A stretch of 7,091 nt of DNA from Dehalococcoidia bacterium (GCA_022823105.1 JAJDXU010000242.1:1-7091); one strand, 5' to 3'; counted from the first letter of the stretch, positions 1 through 5,941 are shown. The notes: a model not told the origin generated them from the letters alone. A program made the numbers and translations.

Positions 1-2
1 GC

Positions 3-425
3 GGCGGAGTGGTTGACCGTCTGCGGGAGCAGGGAGTGCGCGCCCACGGGGTCGACGTGGCCGAACGGCCGCGGCGCGACCGCGCCTGCGCCAACCTGCG
101 CGCCGAGGGCTACCGGTCGCTGGCTGACCGGTTTCGAGACCGGCGTATCCGCATCCCCCGGGACACCGAGCTGATCTCCGAGTTGGCCGCGCTCCGTTAC
201 CGCTACGACAGCCGCGGCCGGCTGCTCATGGAGAGCAAGGACAGCATCCGCAAGCGGGGCGCTCCGTCGCCCGACAAGGCCGACGCCCTGATGCTGGCGT
301 TCCTGGACGATTATTTCGATGAGTTTTACCGGGTTGGACCACTGAACCAAACGATTGGAGGTTACGAATATGATGGTCGGGATTGGGAAGATGCTGCGGG
401 CGATTTCCGGACGCGAGGGTGGTAG
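3..425 (+). CDS. Phage terminase large subunit, C-terminal part (5' end outside window)
   Basis: The frame is open from the first bases of the window, so the start lies upstream; 140 codons are visible. The large terminase is the motor and nuclease that cuts concatemeric phage DNA and pumps it into the prohead through the portal. The visible part matches the end of the RNase H-like nuclease domain: it begins GGVVDRLREQGV, continues through an RIPRDTELISELAALRY stretch and a MESKDSIRKRG stretch, and reaches SPDKADALMLAF (codons around 267-302). An aspartate in that last motif is, in this family, the final metal-binding residue of the nuclease site. The ATPase domain is not visible. The end overlaps the portal start by 56 bp, an ordinary arrangement in phage packaging modules. 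Whether the full gene is intact cannot be judged. The family call is from memory of the conserved tail pattern. Confidence 0.82.
   Translation, partial: GGVVDRLREQGVRAHGVDVAERPRRDRACANLRAEGYRSLADRFRDRRIRIPRDTELISELAALRYRYDSRGRLLMESKDSIRKRGAPSPDKADALMLAFLDDYFDEFYRVGPLNQTIGGYEYDGRDWEDAAGDFRTRGW
357..361 (+). promoter_or_regulatory. Ribosome binding site that sets the portal start
   Basis: GGAGG lies 8 nt before the ATG at 370, inside the end of the terminase frame. It decides between the in-frame TTG at 355, which overlaps the site and has no ribosome binding site of its own, and ATG 370. A second ATG follows directly at 373. Confidence 0.7.
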
Positions 426-1602
426 GAGGGCCCCAGGAGCGGTGATCCAGCGGGCAAACCGCGCCGCGGCGGCCAACCGTCTGCCTGCCGATGAGTCTGC
501 CGGAATAGGCGCAGGTGGCGCGGGATGGGCCCGCCCGGAGTATGGCCGGTACATGGCGACCTCGCCGTCGGTGTACTCCGCGGTGCGGCTGCGCGCCGAG
601 ACCGTAACGCGCCCGCCCCTGCGCGTTTACCGCACGGATGCCGACGGTCGCCGCGTCCACGTGGAGCCGGGCCATCCGGTGGCGCGGCTGCTGGAGCGGG
701 TCAATCCGTGGTACACGCGGGCCGACCTGTGGCGCGCCACCGAGATCTACCTGTGCCTGTGGGGCGCGGCGTTCTGGGCCATCGAGCGCGGCGAGGACGG
801 CGAGCCGGAACTCTGGCCGCTGCGTCCCGACCGCATGGCGGTGATCCCCGACCGCCGCCGCTACGTGCGCGGGTTCGTCTATCGCGGCGCGGTGGAGCAG
901 GTGGCGTACACGCCCGATGAGATCATCTGGCTCCGCTATTTCAACCCGCTGGAGGAGATGGCCGGCCTGTCGCCGCTGGCTCCTGCGCGGCTCTCGGCGG
1001 ACATGGGACACGAGGGCCTGCACTTCAACCGCCACCTGCTGCGCAACTCGGCCCGTCCCGACTTCCTGCTGCTCACCAACCAGGAGATGAACGACGCCGA
1101 GCTGGAGGACTTCTACGCGCGATGGGAGCAGCGCTACCAGGGTCCGGGGAACGCCCATCGTCCCGCCGTGGCCTCCGCCGTGCGCGACGTGAAGACGCTG
1201 GGCCTGTCCCACCGCGACATCGATTTCATCCAGGGTCTGCGCTGGAGCCTGGAGGAGGTGAGCCGAACCTACGGGGTGCCGAAGCTGCTGCTGGGCGATT
1301 TCGAGCGGGCCACGTACGCCAACGTGCAGGCGGCGGAGAGGATGTTCTGGCGGAACACAGTGGTGCCGGAGGTCAAGTTCCTGGAGGAGCAGCTCAACCG
1401 CGCGCTGCTGCCCAAGCTCGGCTACCCTCAACTGACCGTGGAGTTCGATCTGTCGGTGATCGAGGCGCTGCAGGAGGATGAGAACAACCGGGTCCAGCGC
1501 GAAACGGCCCTGCTGGATCGCGGCGTCCTGACCATCAACGAGGTGCGCCGCGAACGCAACCTGCCCGAGGTGCCGTGGGGAGATGGGCCGGGCGCTCAAT
1601 AG
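370..1602 (+). CDS. HK97-family phage portal protein
   Basis: This 410-residue protein is a portal: a dodecameric ring at one capsid vertex through which the terminase packs DNA. The length is normal for the HK97-type family (about 380-430). Recognisable stretches in order are PSVYSAVRLRAETV (about residues 66-79), HPVARLLERVNPWYT (102-116), LWGAAFWAIER followed by ELWPLRPDRM (about 130-156), YGVPKLLLGD (301-310), ATYANVQAAERMFW (314-327), and the typical ending LTINEVRRERNLPEVPWGD (387-405). The frame is intact with no frameshift. ATG 370 is chosen because of the GGAGG 8 nt upstream. It overlaps the terminase end by 56 bp, so the two are probably co-transcribed. No prohead protease or capsid gene follows, which is unusual for this module. 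A long open frame on the opposite strand is a by-product of GC-rich codon use. Confidence 0.93.
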   Translation: MMVGIGKMLRAISGREGGRRAPGAVIQRANRAAAANRLPADESAGIGAGGAGWARPEYGRYMATSPSVYSAVRLRAETVTRPPLRVYRTDADGRRVHVEPGHPVARLLERVNPWYTRADLWRATEIYLCLWGAAFWAIERGEDGEPELWPLRPDRMAVIPDRRRYVRGFVYRGAVEQVAYTPDEIIWLRYFNPLEEMAGLSPLAPARLSADMGHEGLHFNRHLLRNSARPDFLLLTNQEMNDAELEDFYARWEQRYQGPGNAHRPAVASAVRDVKTLGLSHRDIDFIQGLRWSLEEVSRTYGVPKLLLGDFERATYANVQAAERMFWRNTVVPEVKFLEEQLNRALLPKLGYPQLTVEFDLSVIEALQEDENNRVQRETALLDRGVLTINEVRRERNLPEVPWGDGPGAQ

Positions 1603-1647
1603 ACAGCCTGGGAACGCTGCGCTATTCTAGCGGCTCAAGAGGCACGC

Positions 1648-2595
1648 ATGGCCATACAGCCCGAACTGCACCACATTGTCGACGACGCCGAAATCCTGGC
1701 GACGACGGGTCAGGGGATTGACGTCGCGGCAGACGAACAGGATGATCCTGACCTCATCCGGGCCGATGCGTTCGACTGGCTGACCAATGCTCAGCCTTCC
1801 TCAATACACGCGGTGGTCACCGATCCGCCCTACGGGTTGGTCGAGTACCAGGCTGACCAGCTGGAGAAGCGCAAAAGCGGCAAGGGGGGTGTCTGGCGCA
1901 TTCCGCCGAGTTTCGACGGAGCGCAACGCAGCCCGGTGCCGCGCTTCACGGTGCTGACGCCGGCGGAAGAGGCGAGCCTGCAGGAATTTTTCGGCCGTTT
2001 GGCGCCTTTGCTGATGCGTGTCCTTGTCCCTGGAGCGCACATTTTCATTGCTACCAATCCACTGCTGTCGCACCATGTGTATGGGCCCATGATGGACGCG
2101 GGATTCGAGAAACGCGGGGAGATCGTGCGGATCGTGAAGACGCTGCGTGGCGGAGACCGGCCCAAGGGCGCTCATGAGGAGTTTCCGGATGTATCGGTGA
2201 TGCCGCGATCAGGATGGGAACCCTGGGGACTGTTTCGCAAACCCGTGGAGGGTCGAGTGCAGGACAACCTGCGACGATGGGGGACCGGAGGGTTGCGACG
2301 GATTTCCGACGAGCAACCATTCTGGGATGTCATCGCCTGTCCTCCGGCATCCAAAGCGGAACGGGACATCGCACCGCACCCATCGCTGAAACCGCAGCGT
2401 CTGATGCGACAGTTGGCGCGTGCGGCGCTGCCCCTCGGGACGGGCGCCATCCTCGACCCCTTCATGGGCTCGGGTTCCACCGTCGGCGCTGCCAGGGCAG
2501 TGGGGCTGCACGCGGTGGGCATAGAAGCTTCGCACGAGTATCACGCCATGGCGCGCCGCGCGGTTCCGTTGCTGGCCGAACTCAAGGATGACTGA
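1648..2595 (+). CDS. Beta-class site-specific DNA methyltransferase (probable N6-adenine)
   Basis: The 315-residue product should transfer a methyl group from S-adenosylmethionine to a base within a specific DNA site. The catalytic motif IV, DPPY, is at residues 59-62 after IHAVVT. The SAM-binding region is near the C-terminus: HPSLKP (244-249), then DPFMGSGST (270-278), then GIEASHEYHAMARRA. The order IV before I is that of the beta class (N6_N4_Mtase family). DPPY is usual for N6-adenine enzymes, while N4-cytosine enzymes more often have SPPY, so m6A is favoured but not proven. About 180 residues between the two motifs would hold target recognition. The start ATG has AAGAGG five bases upstream. 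It begins 45 bp after the portal stop and overlaps the next gene by 8 bp (ATGACTGA), which suggests translational coupling. It could be an orphan phage methylase, but the neighbour argues for restriction-modification. Confidence 0.9.
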   Translation: MAIQPELHHIVDDAEILATTGQGIDVAADEQDDPDLIRADAFDWLTNAQPSSIHAVVTDPPYGLVEYQADQLEKRKSGKGGVWRIPPSFDGAQRSPVPRFTVLTPAEEASLQEFFGRLAPLLMRVLVPGAHIFIATNPLLSHHVYGPMMDAGFEKRGEIVRIVKTLRGGDRPKGAHEEFPDVSVMPRSGWEPWGLFRKPVEGRVQDNLRRWGTGGLRRISDEQPFWDVIACPPASKAERDIAPHPSLKPQRLMRQLARAALPLGTGAILDPFMGSGSTVGAARAVGLHAVGIEASHEYHAMARRAVPLLAELKDD

Positions 2596-3208
2596 CCGAT
2601 TCCCCGCGGCGGCCTGGTTCGATCCCAACGTTCCCCTGCCTCCCAGTTTGACCACCGGTCAACTGGCGAGGGTGATTGGATCCGTGGAAAGCGAACTTGA
2701 GCAGTTCGTTGAGATCTATTTCGAGCAGGCCAATGTGTTCAGCGCATTGGCGGGGATCTTTGCGGCGCGCGCGTTCTCATCGCTCATGGTTTACGAAAAG
2801 CACCGCCATACCGACCTGGCGCAACAGCGGTTTCCCGACCTGAAGCGTCGCGGTTCTGCGGACCCGCCCGCGCCCAATGATTCGCTGGAAATCAAAGCCA
2901 GCGCCCGTCCGTGGGCGGTGCAGGCTCACTACAATCACCCGGGTTGGTATTGCATATTGCGTTATCTCGTCGATGCTACCGGGACGATCCAGCCTGGAAA
3001 GCACGTGCTGATATGGCGGGTCCACGTGGCGTTTTTGGAAACGGCGGACTGGAAGTACGAAGGCAGCGGCGCCGGCGCGGGAACCGGCGGGCGCACGCAC
3101 ACGTTCGGGGTGATCAGGCCGGCCACCAAGCTTCGGGATTCTGCTGTATTCAGCCGCCCCGACATAGTGATCAAAAATGGCAAGCCCGTGCCCCGCAATG
3201 GGGCATAG
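2588..3208 (+). CDS. Putative type II restriction endonuclease, PD-(D/E)xK type
   Basis: I do not recognise a named enzyme. The 206-residue protein has a clear candidate nuclease core: RFPDLKR (residues 81-87, with P83-D84) followed 17 residues after D84 by LEIKAS (E101, K103). This fits PD-x(n)-(D/E)xK, the metal-binding motif of most type II restriction enzymes. After it come QAHYNHPGWYCILRYLVD (112-129) and IWRVHVAFLE (142-151), which look like alternating beta strands of the same fold. A glycine-rich loop sits at 159-168 and THTFGV at 170-175. The N-terminal 75 residues look helical. No signal peptide or membrane segment is seen. The start overlaps the methyltransferase stop by 8 bp without a well-spaced ribosome binding site, so expression probably depends on translational re-initiation, which would favour methylase before nuclease. 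The function is inferred from motif plus context. Confidence 0.62.
   Translation: MTDRFPAAAWFDPNVPLPPSLTTGQLARVIGSVESELEQFVEIYFEQANVFSALAGIFAARAFSSLMVYEKHRHTDLAQQRFPDLKRRGSADPPAPNDSLEIKASARPWAVQAHYNHPGWYCILRYLVDATGTIQPGKHVLIWRVHVAFLETADWKYEGSGAGAGTGGRTHTFGVIRPATKLRDSAVFSRPDIVIKNGKPVPRNGA
3189..3205 (+). terminator. Short hairpin at the end of the nuclease gene, possible weak terminator
   Basis: TGCCCC and GGGGCA form a 6-bp stem around the 5-nt loop GCAAT, overlapping the last codons and stop region of the nuclease gene. No U-run follows directly; the nearest T-run (TTTTT) starts about 20 bases later. It may slow or end transcription of the methylase-nuclease unit, but it is not a canonical rho-independent terminator. 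Confidence 0.25.
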
Positions 3209-3278
3209 TTACCCCAAGTTACAAGATTTTTATAAACCAGAGTAACTTAGATAAACCATAATGATTTCCCTGTAAACC
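3207..3278. repeat. AT-rich block with inverted repeat and spaced TAAACC direct repeats
   Basis: AAGTTAC (3216-3222) and GTAACTT (3242-3248) are a perfect 7-bp inverted repeat separated by 19 bases, with one more AGTTAC at 3207-3212. ATAAACCA occurs at 3232-3239 and 3251-3258, and TAAACC again at 3273-3278, so the TAAACC cores are 19 and 21 bp apart, close to two helical turns. The block is much richer in A and T than the genes on both sides. It could be a binding array for a regulator or recombinase, or an old insertion junction; function is unknown. Confidence 0.45.
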
Positions 3279-3294
3279 GCCTCGACACTTGTGC

Positions 3295-3324
3295 GTGGTG
3301 AGTATGTCGGTGGTGAGTATGTCG
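3295..3324 (+). repeat. Perfect 15-bp tandem duplication
   Basis: GTGGTGAGTATGTCG occurs at 3295-3309 and again immediately at 3310-3324 without mismatch. The second copy runs into a small dyad, ATGTC (3319-3323) and GACAT (3328-3332) around GAAT. It lies upstream of the predicted promoter of the transporter gene. It may be replication slippage or a duplicated regulator half-site. Confidence 0.8.
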
Positions 3325-3342
3325 AATGACATCAGCCCCGGC

Positions 3343-3371
3343 TTGAATATCCCCCGTTCCCGTCCGATAAT
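3343..3371 (+). promoter_or_regulatory. Sigma70-like promoter for the transporter gene
   Basis: TTGAAT (3343-3348) and GATAAT (3366-3371) are separated by exactly 17 bases, matching 4 of 6 and 5 of 6 consensus positions. The transcript would start near 3378, about 37 bases before the ATG at 3415. Position and spacing are good; use is inferred. Confidence 0.5.
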
Positions 3372-3414
3372 GCCGTCGGGTCTCATATACTGGATTGCGG
3401 GGGCTCGATAACTT

Positions 3415-5025
3415 ATGGTTGAAGTGCTCGGCGGCATCCTGGGCGGCGTTGGCCTGCTCTTCTTCGGGATGTGGCTGCTTTCCGAGAACCTCAAGGCCGT
3501 GGTCGGTCCGCGCCTGCGGGTGCTGGCCAGCCGCCTGGCCGACAACCGGTTCGCCGGATTCGCCTGGGGGACCCTCGCCGGCGCCATCACCCAAAGCTCG
3601 CCCGCCGTCACCTTCATCACCATCAGCATGCTGCGGTCGGGCCTGATCTCGGCGCGGCAGGGCTACCCCATCGCCCTGGGCGCGCAGATGGGCGTGGGGC
3701 TGATCCTGTTCATCGTCACGGTGGACATCCGGATCGCCGCGCTGATCGGCATCGGCATCGGCGGCGTGGTGATCACCCGGTTCAGCCGGGGCAACTACCG
3801 CGAGGCCGGCGCGATGCTGTTCGGCGTCGCCGCGCTGCTGTTCGGGCTGGTGCTCATCAAGGAGTCGGCCGCGCCGCTGGCCGACCAACCCTGGTTCCGC
3901 GCCGGCCTTGACATCTCGGCCGGTTCCATCCTGCTGTCGTTCATCATCGGAGCGCTGCTGACGTTCATCGTGCAGGCGCTGGTGCCCGTGGTGGCCTTCG
4001 GCATCGGGCTGGCCGCCGCCGGTGTGGTGGGGCCGGAACAGGTGCTGATGTACATGTACGGCTCCTACGTGGGCCTGGCCATCAGCGTGACTGTGGTGTC
4101 CTACGGCCTCAGCGGCACGGCGCGGCAGCTGGGCATGTTCTGGGCCTGCCAGGTCTTCTTCTCGGCGCTGATCCTGGTTGCCCTCCTGTATATCGAGGTG
4201 TATGCCAACGTGCCGCTGGTGTTGGCCTTCCTGCAAATGCTGGACATCGGGTTGGGCCCGAAATTGGCGATCGCGGTGATCATATTCGGGATGCCGTCGC
4301 GGATCGTGGTGCTGGCCGCCCCCGACTGGACCATGCGGCTGTTCTCGCGCATCTGGCCGGCCAGCATCGCCGAGCAGCAGTCGAGGCCCTGGTACATCCA
4401 CGACCAGGCCATGGATGACGTGGAGACCGCCCTGGACCTGACGCACCTGGAGCAGACCCGCGTGCTCGGCATGTTCTCCGATTACCTGGAACGCGCCCGC
4501 GAGGGACAGCCCGCCGGACTGGTCCGCGAGTGGGCCCGCGAGGTCAACGCCCGCATCGACGAGTTCCTGGACGAGTTGGGACGGCAACGGCCGGGTCAGT
4601 CCAGCGAGCGGCGCAACCTGGTGCTGAGCCGGCAGAAGCTGATCACGTGGCTGGAGGAGCAGTTCTCCACCATCCCCGAGGTGCTGGGCGGGCTGCCCGA
4701 GGATGACCTGACGCTGGACACCTTCCGCACCGCCGTGGTGGAAGGCACCGACGCCGCTTTCCTCATATTCCTCGATGCCCTGGAGGAGGACGACCCCGAC
4801 ACGTGGGAGTTCACTGAGCAACTGATGGGCGACCGCCGGGTGCTGATGCAGGAGGTGCGCGCCCGCTACCTGGCCCTCACGCCCGAGGACGCCGGCGACC
4901 AGCAGCGCATCATCGTGGACGCGACCAACGCCGTCGAGAACATATTCTTCCTGCTCTCCCAGCTGACGCGCGACTTCCAGGAATCGGGCCGCGAGGCAGC
5001 GGCGGCAGCAGCCGCGGAGGCGTGA
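3415..5025 (+). CDS. Na/Pi-cotransporter family membrane protein with PhoU-like C-terminal domain
   Basis: The 536-residue protein resembles bacterial Na+/phosphate cotransporters of the NptA/YjbB type. Residues 1-305 contain about eight to nine hydrophobic segments and an inner duplication, the known layout of this family. The first repeat has GTLAGAITQSSPAVTF (52-67), keeping the QSS core with proline instead of the usual third serine. The equivalent second-repeat site is GALLTFIVQALVP (179-191), where only the glutamine remains. The usual GANIGTT-like stretches appear as LGAQMGVGLI (88-97) and MYGSYVGLAI (214-223), without the asparagine. Residues about 325-525 are helical and charged, as in the PhoU-like tails of such proteins, and the protein ends in an alanine-rich stretch. 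An in-frame TAA at 3409-3411 makes ATG 3415 the earliest start; only a weak GGGGG precedes it. Membership is firm, but phosphate as substrate is uncertain because of the motif changes. It appears to be transcribed alone. Confidence 0.85.
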   Translation: MVEVLGGILGGVGLLFFGMWLLSENLKAVVGPRLRVLASRLADNRFAGFAWGTLAGAITQSSPAVTFITISMLRSGLISARQGYPIALGAQMGVGLILFIVTVDIRIAALIGIGIGGVVITRFSRGNYREAGAMLFGVAALLFGLVLIKESAAPLADQPWFRAGLDISAGSILLSFIIGALLTFIVQALVPVVAFGIGLAAAGVVGPEQVLMYMYGSYVGLAISVTVVSYGLSGTARQLGMFWACQVFFSALILVALLYIEVYANVPLVLAFLQMLDIGLGPKLAIAVIIFGMPSRIVVLAAPDWTMRLFSRIWPASIAEQQSRPWYIHDQAMDDVETALDLTHLEQTRVLGMFSDYLERAREGQPAGLVREWAREVNARIDEFLDELGRQRPGQSSERRNLVLSRQKLITWLEEQFSTIPEVLGGLPEDDLTLDTFRTAVVEGTDAAFLIFLDALEEDDPDTWEFTEQLMGDRRVLMQEVRARYLALTPEDAGDQQRIIVDATNAVENIFFLLSQLTRDFQESGREAAAAAAAEA

Positions 5026-5064
5026 GCGCGCCCGCCGTTATTGCGAGGGGCGGTGCTGTCGTAA

Positions 5065-5190
5065 GGCGGTGCCGACCTCCGGTTTACCCAGGAACTGGTG
5101 GGACACAACAGCGTGGCCACCACGCAGATTTACGCCCACGTTATCAATAGCGAGGCCCGCAGGCTTACTTCGAGCATCGTCGCATGGGCA
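5065..5190 (+). pseudogene. Relic of a tyrosine recombinase/integrase C-terminus
   Basis: Right after an in-frame TAA (5062-5064) the frame reads GADLRFTQELVGHNSVATTQ and then IYAHV. This is the typical end of phage-type tyrosine recombinases, with the conserved LVGH histidine (codon 5104-5106) and the nucleophilic tyrosine (codon 5131-5133). All of the upstream catalytic domain (first arginine, lysine, HxxR) is absent, so the piece cannot recombine DNA. Recognisable similarity stops soon after the tyrosine; the frame stays open to 5514 but runs into the next gene in a different frame. It has no plausible start of its own. It marks a past insertion and later deletion close to the tRNA-Gly at 5867. 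The call rests on a short but distinctive motif. Confidence 0.75.
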
Positions 5191-5290
5191 AGCCGGAGCT
5201 ACCGAGACTGGTCATCAGGGCGTGCATATCTGCGATTGAGGACGCTCGCCCCCAATCGCAACTCTTTCGGTCGCACTGTTAAGGCCAGAT

Positions 5291-5303
5291 TTCGACTATC
5301 GAA
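5291..5303. promoter_or_regulatory. Small perfect dyad TTCGA-CTA-TCGAA upstream of the membrane protein gene
   Basis: Two 5-bp arms flank a 3-bp centre, ending 20 bases before the GTG at 5324 and just ahead of its ribosome binding site. The position suits a repressor operator, but arms this short can arise by chance. Confidence 0.2.
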
Positions 5304-5323
5304 GACAGGTCAGGGAGGGGGAC

Positions 5324-5719
5324 GTGCAACGTATGCTAATCTTGCAATTTTTGCGCAAGTTTCCGTTTTTGGGAGCAATTGTGTTGGGCGTGCTGGTCCT
5401 TGTTGTGTCGCTCGTCGCTGGAAGCGGTATGCAGAACGACGAGATTTCCGCTTGGAACATCATCGTGTGGATTGCTGGAATCCTATTAGGTGCCGGTTTA
5501 GGTGCGGCCCTTGATCAGATCGGTGACTCGCACAGCGGGGCCCATTCGTGCGCCCTCATGTTCTTGTTTTTGGTTGGGCTTGCGTTGTTCGTGTTTGCGC
5601 TAATCCTAAAATGTCTATACCCAGAGTACAATTTGTGGATCGAATATTGCTTTACAGCAGGTGCTGCTTCTGCAGGCTCATCCCTCAGTATATGGCTGGC
5701 TAAATTGAGGCGTGCATGA
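5324..5719 (+). CDS. Small predicted four-helix membrane protein, unknown function
   Basis: I do not recognise this 131-residue protein. It has four hydrophobic stretches at about residues 14-34, 43-64, 75-98 and 104-126, with short loops (GMQNDEISA, DQIGDSHSGAH and YPEYN between them), and a basic end, KLRRA. The basic N-terminus before the first helix (FLRKF) suggests an N-in, C-in topology. No cleavable signal peptide, catalytic motif or lipobox is evident. GTG 5324 is chosen because GGAGG (5314-5318, in a longer purine run) ends 5 bases before it; ATG 5333 would leave 14 bases and gives a protein three residues shorter. Base composition is clearly lower in GC than the transporter gene, with T-rich codons such as TTG, TTT and GTT, which suggests separate acquisition. 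It stands between a recombinase relic and a tRNA, so it may be cargo of a former mobile element. The tidy ribosome binding site supports a real gene. Confidence 0.6.
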   Translation: MQRMLILQFLRKFPFLGAIVLGVLVLVVSLVAGSGMQNDEISAWNIIVWIAGILLGAGLGAALDQIGDSHSGAHSCALMFLFLVGLALFVFALILKCLYPEYNLWIEYCFTAGAASAGSSLSIWLAKLRRA

Positions 5720-5744
5720 TCTGTCCAATCCAATCGGAGGGCGG

Positions 5745-5756
5745 GGCCTGCAGGCC
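5745..5756. repeat. 12-bp perfect palindrome GGCCTGCAGGCC
   Basis: The self-complementary 12-mer lies 26 bases after the stop of the membrane protein gene. As RNA it could only form a 4-bp stem with a TGCA loop. It may be a dyad binding site or nothing; no partner site was seen. Confidence 0.3.
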
Positions 5757-5770
5757 TCATGTAGAAGGCA

Positions 5771-5800
5771 CCGCCTACGGACCATGCCGTCCAAAGGCGG
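5771..5800 (+). terminator. Bulged hairpin after the membrane protein gene
   Basis: CCGCCT (5771-5776) pairs with AGGCGG (5795-5800), and directly inside it ACGG (5777-5780) pairs with CCGT (5787-5790), leaving the loop ACCATG and a 4-base bulge CCAA on the 3' side. That gives ten base pairs in all. There is no U-tract afterwards, so it is not a standard intrinsic terminator, but it sits where transcription of the upstream gene should end and before the tRNA promoter. Confidence 0.3.
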
Positions 5801-5826
5801 ACAAGGTGATTCGCACGCAGCCCCTG

Positions 5827-5835
5827 TGGTATCAT
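5827..5835 (+). promoter_or_regulatory. Extended -10 element of the tRNA-Gly promoter
   Basis: TGGTATCAT matches an extended -10 (TGn then TATCAT, 5 of 6). It lies 31 bases before the tRNA, giving a leader of about 25 nt. No convincing -35 is present at the right distance; an extended -10 can compensate for that. Confidence 0.4.
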
Positions 5836-5866
5836 GCAAACGTAGATGCAGACGGTGCTTTTTCAG

Positions 5867-5941
5867 GCGGGCGTAACTCAGTGGTAGAGTGTTTGCTTCC
5901 CAAGCAAAAAGTCGTGGGTTCGAATCCCATCGCCCGCTCCA
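5867..5941 (+). tRNA. tRNA-Gly (anticodon CCC), CCA encoded
   Basis: A full cloverleaf can be drawn. The acceptor stem is GCGGGCG (5867-5873) with CGCCCGC (5931-5937). The D arm is ACTC/GAGT around AGTGGTA. The anticodon stem TTTGC/GCAAA encloses TTCCCAA, so the anticodon at 5899-5901 is CCC, reading glycine codon GGG. The variable loop is AAGTC, and the T arm is GTGGG/CCCAT around TTCGAAT, with one G-U pair. Discriminator T5938 is followed by encoded CCA (5939-5941). There is no intron and no mismatch in the stems apart from the G-U. tRNA 3' ends are common integration sites; no second copy of its 3' end was found in this window. Confidence 0.97.

Noticed and set aside
226..1599. A 457-codon open frame on the - strand across the portal gene
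   Set aside because: It lies opposite a clear portal gene; long antisense frames are expected from GC-rich codon use, and the peptide has low-complexity His/Arg/Gln composition without a known domain.
3201..3340. CRISPR-like array in the repeat-rich spacer
   Set aside because: The repeats are 6-15 bp, either tandem without spacers or too short, and there are no cas genes.
3247..4821. A 524-codon open frame on the - strand across the transporter gene
   Set aside because: It is the complement of a convincing membrane transporter; the translation is rich in His, Asp, Gln and Gly with no recognisable fold.
5032..5053. Terminator hairpin CCGCC/GGCGG after the transporter gene
   Set aside because: Only five pairs with a 12-base loop and no T-run follow; chance is likely in GC-rich sequence.
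5098..5514. A 138-codon + frame starting at GTG 5098 as a full gene
   Set aside because: Only the first part resembles a recombinase C-terminus; the rest has no similarity I can see and overlaps the membrane protein gene in another frame, so it is treated as a relic.
5914..5941. An att repeat of the tRNA 3' end elsewhere in the window
   Set aside because: No second copy beyond about 7 bases (CGCCCGC near 5029) was found, which is too short to support an att site.
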